This document shows, in pieces, positions 55,979 through 64,000 of a stretch of DNA of 64,000 nucleotides. Each line of letters opens with the position of its first letter. Positions within the stretch are counted from its first letter, which is position 1. A program made the position numbers and the translations under genes. The stretch is from Candidatus Pelagibacter ubique HIMB140 (GTDB lineage: Bacteria > Pseudomonadota > Alphaproteobacteria > Pelagibacterales > Pelagibacteraceae): assembly GCF_025558165.1 (NCBI RefSeq), contig NZ_LAMZ01000001.1:558001-622000 (forward strand), in the 5' to 3' direction. Under the pieces are notes generated by a model. It had not been told where the DNA came from, ran no database searches, and saw only the letters and a list, made by a program, of their open reading frames with translations.

Positions 55979-57247
55979 ATGTCGAGAGTAAAATATTTTG
56001 ACAATTTACTTTATTTTTTAATTTCTTCCGTAATATTTATTACAGCTGGTAATTTTATTGAAGACTATAAAAAATTAATTTTTTTAAAATTAATTATAAT
56101 ATTTTTAATTTTGTCTAAAATCGATTTTATAAAAGAAACAAAATCAGTACTAAAAAAAAATAGAACAATAAGTATTATTTTAATCTTATTTATTATTTCA
56201 GTAACATTTTCATTTATTACTTCTCCATCTAAAATTCATCAATTTGCATTTCAATGGCTAAGAATTAGATATCTTGACACAATTACAGATATTTTTTTTT
56301 TTATTTTTCTATATCTATATTTTAAAGATAGGATAATTAATTATGATAGTTTAGTTAAATCAGTTATTTTTCCTGGATTAACATTTTCTATATTTGTTAT
56401 TTACATTTTTATATCAAATAAAGGTCTTTCACATAGCAATAAAGAAATTATATTTTTTGATGGAGTAAGAATGGTCGGGATGCTAGTTACATTTTTAGTT
56501 GCTTTTTATTTGGGTTGTTTACATTCAACCTTAAAAGAAAAAAAAATCCTGAATTTATTAATTTTAACCACTTTTATAACTTTAGCTATATTGTTAATGG
56601 GTCGAGGTACAATAATTGCAATTTTAGCAACATATTTTTTTGTATGCATAATATTATTCTTAAACAAGGAAAAATTTAAAAATGAATTATTAATTTTTAT
56701 TTCTAGTTTTTTTTTATCCATATTAATAGCTCAAATAATTTTTCAAATAATATTACCTCCAGATGAATTTATTTTTTTTTCCAAAAGCAAACATGGTCTT
56801 TTCTATGCTTTTGATAGAATTAATTTGTGGAAATATGGATATATTATCTTTTTAGAAAATCCTTATTTTGGAAAAGGACCTGGAGGTTTTGCGATTGCTG
56901 CTTACAATGATTTTTATGCCCAAAAATCTTATGGAGATTTATTAATTACTAATTATTTAACACACAATCATCCACATAATTTTATTATCCAGTTTATAGT
57001 AGAATGGGGAATTGTTGGAACATCATTAATTTTTATTTTATTAATAAGACTAAGTATAATTAGCTTAAAATATTTTTTTAAATTTAAAATAAATCACTTA
57101 TTGATATCTGGAGTAAGTATAATTGGATTGGCGAGTCATGGCCTGGTAGATGGAGCTCTTTATCATGCAACATTCACTTTTTACTTTGTTTTGTCTTTAA
57201 GTATATTATGTTCAGAATTATCAAAAATAAATAATTATAAATCATAA
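55979..57247 (+). CDS. O-antigen ligase/polymerase family membrane protein (Wzy_C)
   Basis: The 422-aa protein has about ten to eleven membrane helices and a large loop typical of WaaL/Wzy proteins, with FLENPYFGKGPGGF, then HNHPHNFIIQFIVEWGIVG, the conserved C-terminal Wzy_C motif containing the functional histidine. It would join or polymerise lipid-linked glycans at the periplasmic face. GT genes occur at both ends of the window. The MoxR gene follows 13 bp downstream. Confidence 0.85.
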   Translation: MSRVKYFDNLLYFLISSVIFITAGNFIEDYKKLIFLKLIIIFLILSKIDFIKETKSVLKKNRTISIILILFIISVTFSFITSPSKIHQFAFQWLRIRYLDTITDIFFFIFLYLYFKDRIINYDSLVKSVIFPGLTFSIFVIYIFISNKGLSHSNKEIIFFDGVRMVGMLVTFLVAFYLGCLHSTLKEKKILNLLILTTFITLAILLMGRGTIIAILATYFFVCIILFLNKEKFKNELLIFISSFFLSILIAQIIFQIILPPDEFIFFSKSKHGLFYAFDRINLWKYGYIIFLENPYFGKGPGGFAIAAYNDFYAQKSYGDLLITNYLTHNHPHNFIIQFIVEWGIVGTSLIFILLIRLSIISLKYFFKFKINHLLISGVSIIGLASHGLVDGALYHATFTFYFVLSLSILCSELSKINNYKS

Positions 57248-57260
57248 ATAAAATAATCAA

Positions 57261-58145
57261 ATGTTTAATAATATTATAGATGGTATTTCAAAAAATATAA
57301 TAGCTAATCAGTTTAAAATTAAAATTTCTCTTGCAACAATTATTAGTGGAGGTCATATTTTAATAGAAGACTTACCTGGTACAGGTAAAACTTCATTTGC
57401 AAAATCATTAACCGAATCTCTTAATTTAAGTTTTAAAAGAATTCAATTTACATCCGATATGTTACCAAGTGACATTTTGGGCTATACATATTTAAAGAAT
57501 AATAAATTTGAGATAAATAAAGGTCCAATATTCACTAACATTGTTTTGGCAGATGAACTAAATAGAGCTAGCCCTAAAACTCAAAGTGCTTTCTTAGAGG
57601 CAATGGAAGAAAATACAGTTACAATTGATAAAAAAACTTTTAAGTTACCTAGTCCATTTTCTGTTATTGCAACTCAAAACCCATCTGATTTATCTGGAAC
57701 TTCTTTATTACCAGAGTCCCAACTGGATCGTTTTTCAGTATCATTTTCTTTAGATCAATTAAATCAAAATGATCGAATAAAAATTTTAAATAATGAGACA
57801 AATAAAAAAATTATTAGAGATAAAAAATTTAATTATAAAAAAATTAAAACTTTAGATACTATAAATGTAAATGAACTGATTTTAATATATCTAGATAATA
57901 TTAATCAGTATATCAAAAAAAAATTTGTTAATACTCATATCTCTATAAGATGTTTAAAACAAACTATTAGTATTAGCAAAGCTATGGCACTAATTAATCA
58001 GAAGGAATATGTTACTTTTCAAGAAATTAAAGATACCCTTCCTTACGTTTTGCGACATAGAATTAATTTAGTAGAAAAAAATGAAACAGTTGATTTTATT
58101 AGATCTGAAATTTTAGATAAAGTACCACTTCCAGATGAAGTTTAA
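57261..58145 (+). CDS. MoxR-family AAA+ ATPase
   Basis: The 294-aa AAA+ protein has Walker A LPGTGKT (38-44), Walker B IVLADELNRA with D98-E99, sensor 1 in IATQNPSDLSGT, and the arginine/sensor region LPESQLDRFSV. MoxR ATPases act as chaperones for maturation of protein complexes and are nearly always followed by a DUF58 protein, as here (11-bp overlap). The client is unknown. Confidence 0.92.
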   Translation: MFNNIIDGISKNIIANQFKIKISLATIISGGHILIEDLPGTGKTSFAKSLTESLNLSFKRIQFTSDMLPSDILGYTYLKNNKFEINKGPIFTNIVLADELNRASPKTQSAFLEAMEENTVTIDKKTFKLPSPFSVIATQNPSDLSGTSLLPESQLDRFSVSFSLDQLNQNDRIKILNNETNKKIIRDKKFNYKKIKTLDTINVNELILIYLDNINQYIKKKFVNTHISIRCLKQTISISKAMALINQKEYVTFQEIKDTLPYVLRHRINLVEKNETVDFIRSEILDKVPLPDEV

Positions 58146-59040
58146 TTTTTTAGAAAAAAATTTACTTAAAAAATCTTCAAAAACTAAAAATAAGTTAAAT
58201 CGGAATAATTTATATATTTTCCCAAATCTAAAAGGTATTCAAATTGGAGTTTTAATTTTTTTTTGTTTTTGTGTATCAATATTTTACCAAAATAACTTTG
58301 CTCTATTACTATCGATTGTGCTTTTTTTTGTTTTTTTTATATCAATTTTAATTTCTTACCAAAATTTAAATAATCTAGAATTTAGATTAATCAACAACGT
58401 ATTTCCTGCAAAAAAACCTATTGAATTAAGTTACTTAGTAAAGAACGAAAAAAAGACTGAAAGAATAAACATTAACCTAAAACAAAATAATTATTCAATC
58501 AATTTAGATATTAAAGAAAATGAGCAGATTAGTTTTAAAAATAAATTTGATAAAAGAGGAACGTTTAATGTTCCTGTAATAGATGTTAAATCAGTCTTTC
58601 CATTTGGAATAATAAATACATTTAGTAAAATTATTTTTGAGGAAAAATTAACAATATATCCAAATCCAATAAAACCACCTGAAAATTTATTAGATAATAT
58701 ACTCAAATTAAATAAAGAGGGTTTTGACTATGAGTTTGATAAAATTGAAGAAGATAAATTTGGCCAAAATTTATCAAAAATTTCATGGAAACATTATTCA
58801 ATTAAAGGAAAATTATTTTATAAAAAATTTGTATATAAAAATAACAATCAAAATTTAATTATAGATATAGAAAATTTAAGCAATGATAAGGAAAAGGCAT
58901 TATCCTATGCATCATACCTTATTGATCAAATGTATGATCAAAAAAGATTGTTTTCCATAAAATATAAAGATTATTTGTCTAATATGTCTTGTAGTTATGA
59001 ACACAAGAAAAAACAATTAACTTATCTAGCAAATGTATAG
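58135..59040 (+). CDS. DUF58 domain protein
   Basis: The 301-aa protein has two N-terminal membrane helices (about 32-72) and a C-terminal domain carrying a weak form of the DUF58 signature (FGQNLSKISWKHYSIKGKLFYKKF, compared with RxGDxxRxIHWKASAR...L). It is more divergent than typical DUF58 proteins. Its partner MoxR ATPase overlaps upstream and a transglutaminase overlaps by 8 bp downstream. Confidence 0.82.
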   Translation: MKFNFLEKNLLKKSSKTKNKLNRNNLYIFPNLKGIQIGVLIFFCFCVSIFYQNNFALLLSIVLFFVFFISILISYQNLNNLEFRLINNVFPAKKPIELSYLVKNEKKTERININLKQNNYSINLDIKENEQISFKNKFDKRGTFNVPVIDVKSVFPFGIINTFSKIIFEEKLTIYPNPIKPPENLLDNILKLNKEGFDYEFDKIEEDKFGQNLSKISWKHYSIKGKLFYKKFVYKNNNQNLIIDIENLSNDKEKALSYASYLIDQMYDQKRLFSIKYKDYLSNMSCSYEHKKKQLTYLANV

Positions 59041-60961
59041 ATTTGATTTATTAAACTATAAATTTACATCAATTTTTCTTTTAATTTTGAGTTATTTTTC
59101 AATAGCTTTTGAGGTAAGTAATTTAAATAATTTATACTTTATCTTAATTGCATTTTTATCAATATTACAAAATAATTTATATTATAGTTATAAAAAAATA
59201 ATTAGTGGAATAGTTGCATTAATTAGTTTTTACATTCAATTTATACTTAGTGATTATACTCTTTCTAAAGAATATTTTTTAAGCATAATTTTAATTTTAA
59301 TATTTTTAAAATTTTCAGAATTAGAGAAAAAAGAAGATTACTTTTATTACAATTATACATGTATTTTTTTAGGAATTAGTTCTTTGCTATATGGACAAGA
59401 TTTACCAAGTTCTATTTCATCATTTGTTTTGATAATCATCTCAATTATTCAATTATATTCACTGAATCAAAAAAAAATATTAAACGTTAATTTTAAAAAT
59501 ATATTTAGATATTTACTTTTTAGCTTTAGTATTTTTCCAATAATTTTAGTTATTTACTTAATTTTTCCGAGAACAGAAATTAATTTAAAATTATTTGAAA
59601 CAAATGAAAATAACTTAGGTATTCCTGATAAAATAAGTTTAGGTTCATTTGAAGATATTTCAAATAGTGATGAAAGTGTATTTATATTTTCTCCGCAAAA
59701 AAATTTAGAAACAAAAAAGTATTATTTTAGAGTAAAAGTATTTAATATTATAGATGAAAATAAAAATTGGATATCAGCTGATGGAAGTCAACTAATTAAA
59801 CAGTACTCAAAAAATATCAAAATTAACCTAAAGCAACAATCAAAAATACCTTTTGGTAAAATTATAATCTTCCCTCATGAAAAAAAATGGTTACCTAAAT
59901 TAACTAATTATTCTTATAAAAACCAAAAAATTTTAAATAATTTATTTGATAACTTATCTTTTTCAGAACAAGAAATTATAAAAAAAACAGCTTTTGATTT
60001 AGTCTCATACAAACTTGACTATTTATATGACCAAGAATTAATTAGTTTTTATACTAAAATTACAGAAAATATTTCTCCAAAACTAAAACTATGGGCAAAC
60101 AATACTTACCAAAATTCATTAACTAAAAGAGATTATCTAGATAAAATATTAAATAGATTTGCTACAAGTGATTATTATTACAATTTAAATCCAAAAAAAA
60201 TTGGAAACAACTATGAAAAATTCTTTTTTGAGACCAAAACTGGTTATTGTGAGTACTATGCTGGTGTTTTTACGATTCTATCTAGACTGGCTGGTATACC
60301 AGCAAGAATAGTTTCTGGTTATTACGGTGGTGAATATAATTCCCTTGGAAAATTTTACACTTTTAGACAACAGGATGCCCATTCTTGGGTAGAGGTCTAT
60401 CTTGATAATCAATGGGTTCTTTATGATCCAACATTATCAATTCCAAATAAAAATATCATAAATTCAAATAATCAAACTTTTAATAATGAAGTAAATAATA
60501 ATGAGCTATCTAATCAAGATGTGTCTATTTACAAAAATCAAATTGGTAATATTTCTATTTATTTTGATTATGCAAACTACTTGTGGACTAATAAATTTAT
60601 TAAATATGATGATAAAGCAAGAACTAACTTTATTGAGAATAAATTCAAAAATCTTAATATTGTTGATGACCTATATTTTTATTTAATTGTAATTTTTTTA
60701 TTTTTATTTTTCTTAATTATATTCAAAACACTAATTAAAAGAGAAATTTATTTTAATATCTTTTTCAAAAAAATTAAAAAAATTAATAATCTTGAAAACA
60801 AAAATTATACTCACCAAGAAATTTTAAGAAATTTAGATGATAAACAACAAAGTAATTGGAAAGATATTTTTTATTATTATGAAAAATATAAATTTTCAAA
60901 TAATTATAAAATAAATTTTATTGATTTTATTAAACTTAATCTAAGAATATTTAGGGTATAA
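59033..60961 (+). CDS. TgpA-like membrane transglutaminase (DUF3488-transglutaminase-DUF4129)
   Basis: The 642-aa protein has a polytopic N-terminal part (about six helices, 8-185), a periplasmic transglutaminase-like domain with catalytic triad C406 (TGYCEYYAG), H450 (DAHSWVEV) and D465 (LYDPT), and a final membrane helix (about 545-567) with a cytoplasmic tail. TgpA in Pseudomonas is essential but its substrate is unresolved. Together with MoxR and DUF58 it forms a conserved three-gene unit. A strong terminator lies right after the stop. Confidence 0.9.
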   Translation: MYRFDLLNYKFTSIFLLILSYFSIAFEVSNLNNLYFILIAFLSILQNNLYYSYKKIISGIVALISFYIQFILSDYTLSKEYFLSIILILIFLKFSELEKKEDYFYYNYTCIFLGISSLLYGQDLPSSISSFVLIIISIIQLYSLNQKKILNVNFKNIFRYLLFSFSIFPIILVIYLIFPRTEINLKLFETNENNLGIPDKISLGSFEDISNSDESVFIFSPQKNLETKKYYFRVKVFNIIDENKNWISADGSQLIKQYSKNIKINLKQQSKIPFGKIIIFPHEKKWLPKLTNYSYKNQKILNNLFDNLSFSEQEIIKKTAFDLVSYKLDYLYDQELISFYTKITENISPKLKLWANNTYQNSLTKRDYLDKILNRFATSDYYYNLNPKKIGNNYEKFFFETKTGYCEYYAGVFTILSRLAGIPARIVSGYYGGEYNSLGKFYTFRQQDAHSWVEVYLDNQWVLYDPTLSIPNKNIINSNNQTFNNEVNNNELSNQDVSIYKNQIGNISIYFDYANYLWTNKFIKYDDKARTNFIENKFKNLNIVDDLYFYLIVIFLFLFFLIIFKTLIKREIYFNIFFKKIKKINNLENKNYTHQEILRNLDDKQQSNWKDIFYYYEKYKFSNNYKINFIDFIKLNLRIFRV

Positions 60962-60993
60962 AAAAACCCCCTAAATCAAATTTAGGGGGTTTT
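60962..60993. terminator. Bidirectional Rho-independent terminator
   Basis: A perfect stem CCCCCTAAAT (60967-60976) and ATTTAGGGGG (60980-60989) with a 3-nt loop is flanked by A runs and T runs on both sides. It ends both the transglutaminase operon (plus strand) and the pilin gene (minus strand, stop at 61015). Confidence 0.92.
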
Positions 60994-61014
60994 AATAATA
61001 GTTAAAAAGTTTTA

Positions 61015-61590
61015 TTACTTAAGCTCGTACATTGCACCTTTGTAATCACCAGATCCTGTTGCTGTTTCTGCTGTGTAATATTCTACATAGAACATTCCAT
61101 CAGTACTTGCAGCTAATACGTCTTCAGTAGCTGTAGTTCCACCTACAACTTGATCACTAGTTGGCAATTCAAAGTTGATAGCACCTTTAGTTTTCTCACT
61201 ATCTTCTGCATCGAAGTATACTTGATTTCCACCTGCAGCATCATATGGATTTTTGAAAGCATTTCCATAACCGCCAGTATCAAAGTAACAAGCTAGACCA
61301 GTTAAAAAATCTGAAAGACCAGCTGAGTGAATTGTGTATTTTGTTAAGTTATCACAATCTGCACCTTCACTTAGTGCTCCTGATACCGTTTGAATATTAT
61401 TGTTCAATAGTGTTAGCTCTGTATCAACAAATCTTTTAACAGAGTTATAGTTTGCTAATGCAACTCTACTTTTAGCTGAGTCAGTGTAACTCTGGTATCC
61501 GACGATACCAACTCCTGCTAAAACTCCAATAATCGCAACTACCACAAGCAATTCAACTAGTGAAAAACCTTTTTGTAATGTTTTTTTCAT
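61015..61590 (-). CDS. pilA: Type IV pilin (major pilin-like, PilA)
   Basis: The 191-aa prepilin has a short leader and class III cleavage site G8|F9 with the invariant Glu at mature position +5 (E13) and a 20-residue hydrophobic helix. C79 and C101 could form the D-region disulfide. The coding sequence is less AT-rich than neighbours and has a clear Shine-Dalgarno (AAAGGAC), indicating strong expression. No pilus assembly gene is nearby. Functions may include adhesion or DNA uptake. Confidence 0.92.
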   Translation of the reverse strand: MKKTLQKGFSLVELLVVVAIIGVLAGVGIVGYQSYTDSAKSRVALANYNSVKRFVDTELTLLNNNIQTVSGALSEGADCDNLTKYTIHSAGLSDFLTGLACYFDTGGYGNAFKNPYDAAGGNQVYFDAEDSEKTKGAINFELPTSDQVVGGTTATEDVLAASTDGMFYVEYYTAETATGSGDYKGAMYELK

Positions 61591-61842
61591 TTATTTACTT
61601 TTGTCCTTTTATTGTTTTAGTAATTTTATATTTGCATTAATAAATTGTTTTAATCTTATGTAAAGGGTATTTAAATAACGAGACTAAAACATTATCTATA
61701 TATATATACTTATTTTATAGATGCAATACATATATAAAATCATTATATATTTTATTTGATAAAAGAAGCATTTCTTTAACTAACAAAAGTAAATTATTTG
61801 CAATTTATGATTTTTGATCATGATACTATATTGATGATACTT

Positions 61843-61878
61843 AGAACTAGCTATACATAAAACTAAAAAACTAGTTCT
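61843..61878. promoter_or_regulatory. 8-bp inverted repeat upstream of the TMTC-like gene
   Basis: AGAACTAG (61843-61850) and CTAGTTCT (61871-61878) are perfect inverted arms with a 20-bp spacer, ending 9 bp before the ATG at 61888. The rest of the 297-bp spacer between pilA and this gene (61591-61887) is A/T-rich with TA repeats and no visible gene. It may be an operator or an mRNA leader hairpin covering the ribosome site. Confidence 0.4.
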
Positions 61879-61887
61879 ATTTAATCA

Positions 61888-63789
61888 ATGTTAAAATTTA
61901 ATTTTCAAACAATTAAGAAATTTTTTTATGAAAAAGATCTTATTTTCTTTCTATTAAATTTCCTATTTTTTTATATTATTTTTTGGCATGCTCTTGACTA
62001 TGGAAGAACATTTGATGATGGTGCTCTAGACAAAGAATTCAATAACGCTCCTGGAGATGGAAAACTTTTAGCAACATTTTTTTACGCTGAATTTCATTTT
62101 TATCCTATTTATTTTATAACACACGAGTTAGATAATTTTATTACATTCTTATATAATTATTTTGTAGGAGAAATAGCTAATATTAAAGTTGCAAAAAATA
62201 CAAATTATATTTTACACATACTTAATGCATATCTAGTATTTATAATTTTAAAATTATTATTTAATCCTAAAAATATTTTAGAAAAAACAGTATTATATTT
62301 TGCCTCTATAATATTTCTAATTCATCCGATTGGTTCGCAGATAATATTTAATGTGACAACAAGAAATGAAAGTTTGGCACTTTTCTTTTCATTGTTAACT
62401 CTTATTTATTCATTTGAATTGTTTAAAAAAAAAACAATCGTAAATTTTTTTTATGTAATAACTTTATATTTCTTTGCATTATGCTCAAAATTATCAGCTA
62501 TAACCTTTTTAGCCATAATTCCTTTAGTAGTTTTATTAATTAATTCAAAATATAGTGAATTACGAAAAAATTTAAAAAAAATACTTCCTATATTTTTATC
62601 TTTACTAATTGTATTCTTAACATTCTATTACGTTAGAAGTAATTTTGTAAATGAATATTTAATAAATTACTACTCAAATTTTAGTCAACTAATTTCAGAA
62701 TTTTTAATAGCAGTAAAATTTTATTTAAGAGGTTTGATTTTCCCATTTGAGCATATCTATGTTTATGCTGATAACTATAATGGAAATTACAGTTTAATAA
62801 TTTTTATTTTGTTTATAATAACTGTGATTTTTTCAATATTTGTATATTTTAAGTTTAATGACTCTATCTTAGTAGTTATTATTCTTTGGTTATCTGCAAC
62901 ACTTAGTTTGCCTATTTTATTTAATTTGATTGAAACAGGATTTCCACTTATATCAAAACTAACTGAAAGATATCAATATTCGTCAATACCTACATTATCA
63001 ATTTTGTTTGGTTGGTTTTCATTAAAATTTATAAATAAGAAGTATTTAAACGTTTTCATATTAAGTTTTTCATTATTGGTGATAGTTTTTTTTACTTTAG
63101 TAACAAAAGACAGAAGCTATGTTTATGAGAACAATGAAATTTTTTTTTCAAAAGCAGATAAAAATAGTCCATCTAATGTTTATAAATATTCTTTTACGAT
63201 TCCAGTTGCAAAAGCAATGCATTCAAATGACGAAAGTGCTTTTTTGTTTAATATTTATCAACTTTACTACCTCTATCCAAATGATTTAGACAATAAATTT
63301 CAATTGATGAATTATTTTATTAAGAAAAACAATAAAAAAGGTCATGATTATTTTTTAAATTCAATAAAAGAAACAAATTACGAACCTCCCATAAAATTTA
63401 GATTGGCAGAATTTTATTACAAACATGATAATTATATCGAAGCACTTAAAACTATTGATGAAATATTCAATGATTTTGATGAATTAATTGCGTCAAATAA
63501 ATCAAAAGGAATATTAATTAAAATTACTGAACCTGAAATAGATGATGTTTATTTTTTAAAAGGCTTAAATCAAAAAGCATTAAACCAATTAGAAAATGCA
63601 CTAGAAAGTTTTATGATGTCGAACCTACATAATCCTTTGCATGCTACAGCTTTATATAATTCTTCAATTATCTTAAAAGAATTAGGGCAGACAGAGCTTG
63701 CAAAAAGACATTTTGAAGACGCAATAACACTTAACCCTTTTTTAAGAGAAACGGTAAATAATATGATTAATGACCAAAGAGCTAAATGA
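61888..63789 (+). CDS. GT-C-like membrane protein with C-terminal TPR repeats (TMTC-like)
   Basis: The 633-aa protein has about ten to eleven membrane helices (residues 10-410) with an acidic first loop (FDDGALDKEF, about 46-55) and LIHPIGSQIIFNVTTRNESLALFFSLL, which recall eukaryotic-type TMTC and bacterial DUF1736-like mannosyltransferases. The C-terminal 200 residues form TPR-like repeats (for example NPLHATALYNSSIILKELGQ). It overlaps a GT2 glycosyltransferase gene by 4 bp. A role in O-glycosylation, for instance of the adjacent pilin, is only an inference. Confidence 0.75.
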   Translation: MLKFNFQTIKKFFYEKDLIFFLLNFLFFYIIFWHALDYGRTFDDGALDKEFNNAPGDGKLLATFFYAEFHFYPIYFITHELDNFITFLYNYFVGEIANIKVAKNTNYILHILNAYLVFIILKLLFNPKNILEKTVLYFASIIFLIHPIGSQIIFNVTTRNESLALFFSLLTLIYSFELFKKKTIVNFFYVITLYFFALCSKLSAITFLAIIPLVVLLINSKYSELRKNLKKILPIFLSLLIVFLTFYYVRSNFVNEYLINYYSNFSQLISEFLIAVKFYLRGLIFPFEHIYVYADNYNGNYSLIIFILFIITVIFSIFVYFKFNDSILVVIILWLSATLSLPILFNLIETGFPLISKLTERYQYSSIPTLSILFGWFSLKFINKKYLNVFILSFSLLVIVFFTLVTKDRSYVYENNEIFFSKADKNSPSNVYKYSFTIPVAKAMHSNDESAFLFNIYQLYYLYPNDLDNKFQLMNYFIKKNNKKGHDYFLNSIKETNYEPPIKFRLAEFYYKHDNYIEALKTIDEIFNDFDELIASNKSKGILIKITEPEIDDVYFLKGLNQKALNQLENALESFMMSNLHNPLHATALYNSSIILKELGQTELAKRHFEDAITLNPFLRETVNNMINDQRAK

Positions 63790-64000
63790 AAAAATCTTTG
63801 AGCATTATAATCCCGGTATTAAACGAAGAATTAAATATCATCCCTTTAACAAATAAAATTATTAAAACTTTAAAAAAATACAAATTTGAGATCATTTTTG
63901 TAGATGACTCCTCAACTGATAACTCAAAAAAAATATTAAATAAGTTGAAATTAAAATATTCATTTTTTAAACCAATCTTCAGATCTAAGGAACGTGATTT
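63786..64000 (+). CDS. Family 2 glycosyltransferase (partial, C-terminus beyond the window)
   Basis: The visible 71 residues start SLSIIIPVLNEELNI and continue to FEIIFVDDSSTDNS, the nucleotide-sugar site of dolichol-phosphate mannosyltransferase-like GT2 enzymes. ATG 63786 overlaps the previous TGA (ATGA). It would supply polyprenyl-phosphate sugar to the TMTC-like neighbour. Confidence 0.88.
   Translation, partial: MKKSLSIIIPVLNEELNIIPLTNKIIKTLKKYKFEIIFVDDSSTDNSKKILNKLKLKYSFFKPIFRSKERD

Noticed and set aside
1..64000. CRISPR arrays, insertion sequences, prophage or a defence island
   Set aside because: No regularly spaced repeats, transposase, integrase or phage genes are present; gene content is core and envelope functions.

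Overview
The window comes from a very AT-rich, densely packed alphaproteobacterial genome of the SAR11 (Candidatus Pelagibacter) type. The inference rests on strong AT bias, 1 to 20 bp gene overlaps, a green-tuned proteorhodopsin next to a ferredoxin/ferredoxin reductase pair, a single-cysteine DksA, and a DnaG with a decayed zinc finger. No insertion sequence, phage, CRISPR array or origin is visible.

Layout. 1-3587: partial DUF1800 protein and two membrane glycosyltransferases. 3667-8076: DksA-like regulator, then a redox block on the minus strand (proteorhodopsin; fatty acid desaturase, ferredoxin, ferredoxin-NADP reductase, GST). 8290-16555: central metabolism (PrpE-type acyl-CoA synthetase, SMR transporter, dihydroorotase, YgfZ, tRNA-Leu, NadA-NadC, MazG-like, fumarase C). 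16543-21794: AsmA-like protein, UvrD helicase, M24 peptidase. 21777-42561: an unbroken 20.8 kb minus-strand division and cell wall (dcw) cluster, read in transcription order mraZ, ftsZ, rsmH, ftsL, ftsI, murE-murF fusion, mraY, murD, ftsW, murG, murC, murB, ddl, ftsQ, reduced ftsA-like gene, lpxC, bamD, ligA. 42828-43186: RNase P RNA. 43224-46157: amidase, MlaA, MlaC, a small membrane protein and two tRNAs. 46162-50287: yqeY-dnaG-rpoD. 50415-54807: carAB. 54895-60961: HTH protein plus tail-anchored peptide, STAS protein, O-antigen ligase-like protein, and a MoxR/DUF58/transglutaminase set. 61015-64000: type IV pilin, TMTC-like membrane/TPR protein and a partial glycosyltransferase.

Most notable points. 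(1) The dcw cluster is rearranged: ftsZ sits second, directly after mraZ, and its usual place next to ftsA is empty. (2) The ORF at the ftsA position is about half size, lacks the expected ATP-binding half, and looks like a stripped FtsA that keeps an SHS2-like region and a C-terminal amphipathic tail. FtsZ nevertheless keeps a canonical C-terminal binding peptide. (3) The mraZ promoter has three TGGG repeats at exact 10-bp spacing around its -10 box, matching a MraZ operator. (4) MurE and MurF are one polypeptide. (5) tRNA-Val(GAC), starting 4 bp after rpoD, has unusual D- and T-loops with apparently compensating changes. (6) Desaturase, ferredoxin and reductase form a complete electron-transfer chain beside proteorhodopsin.
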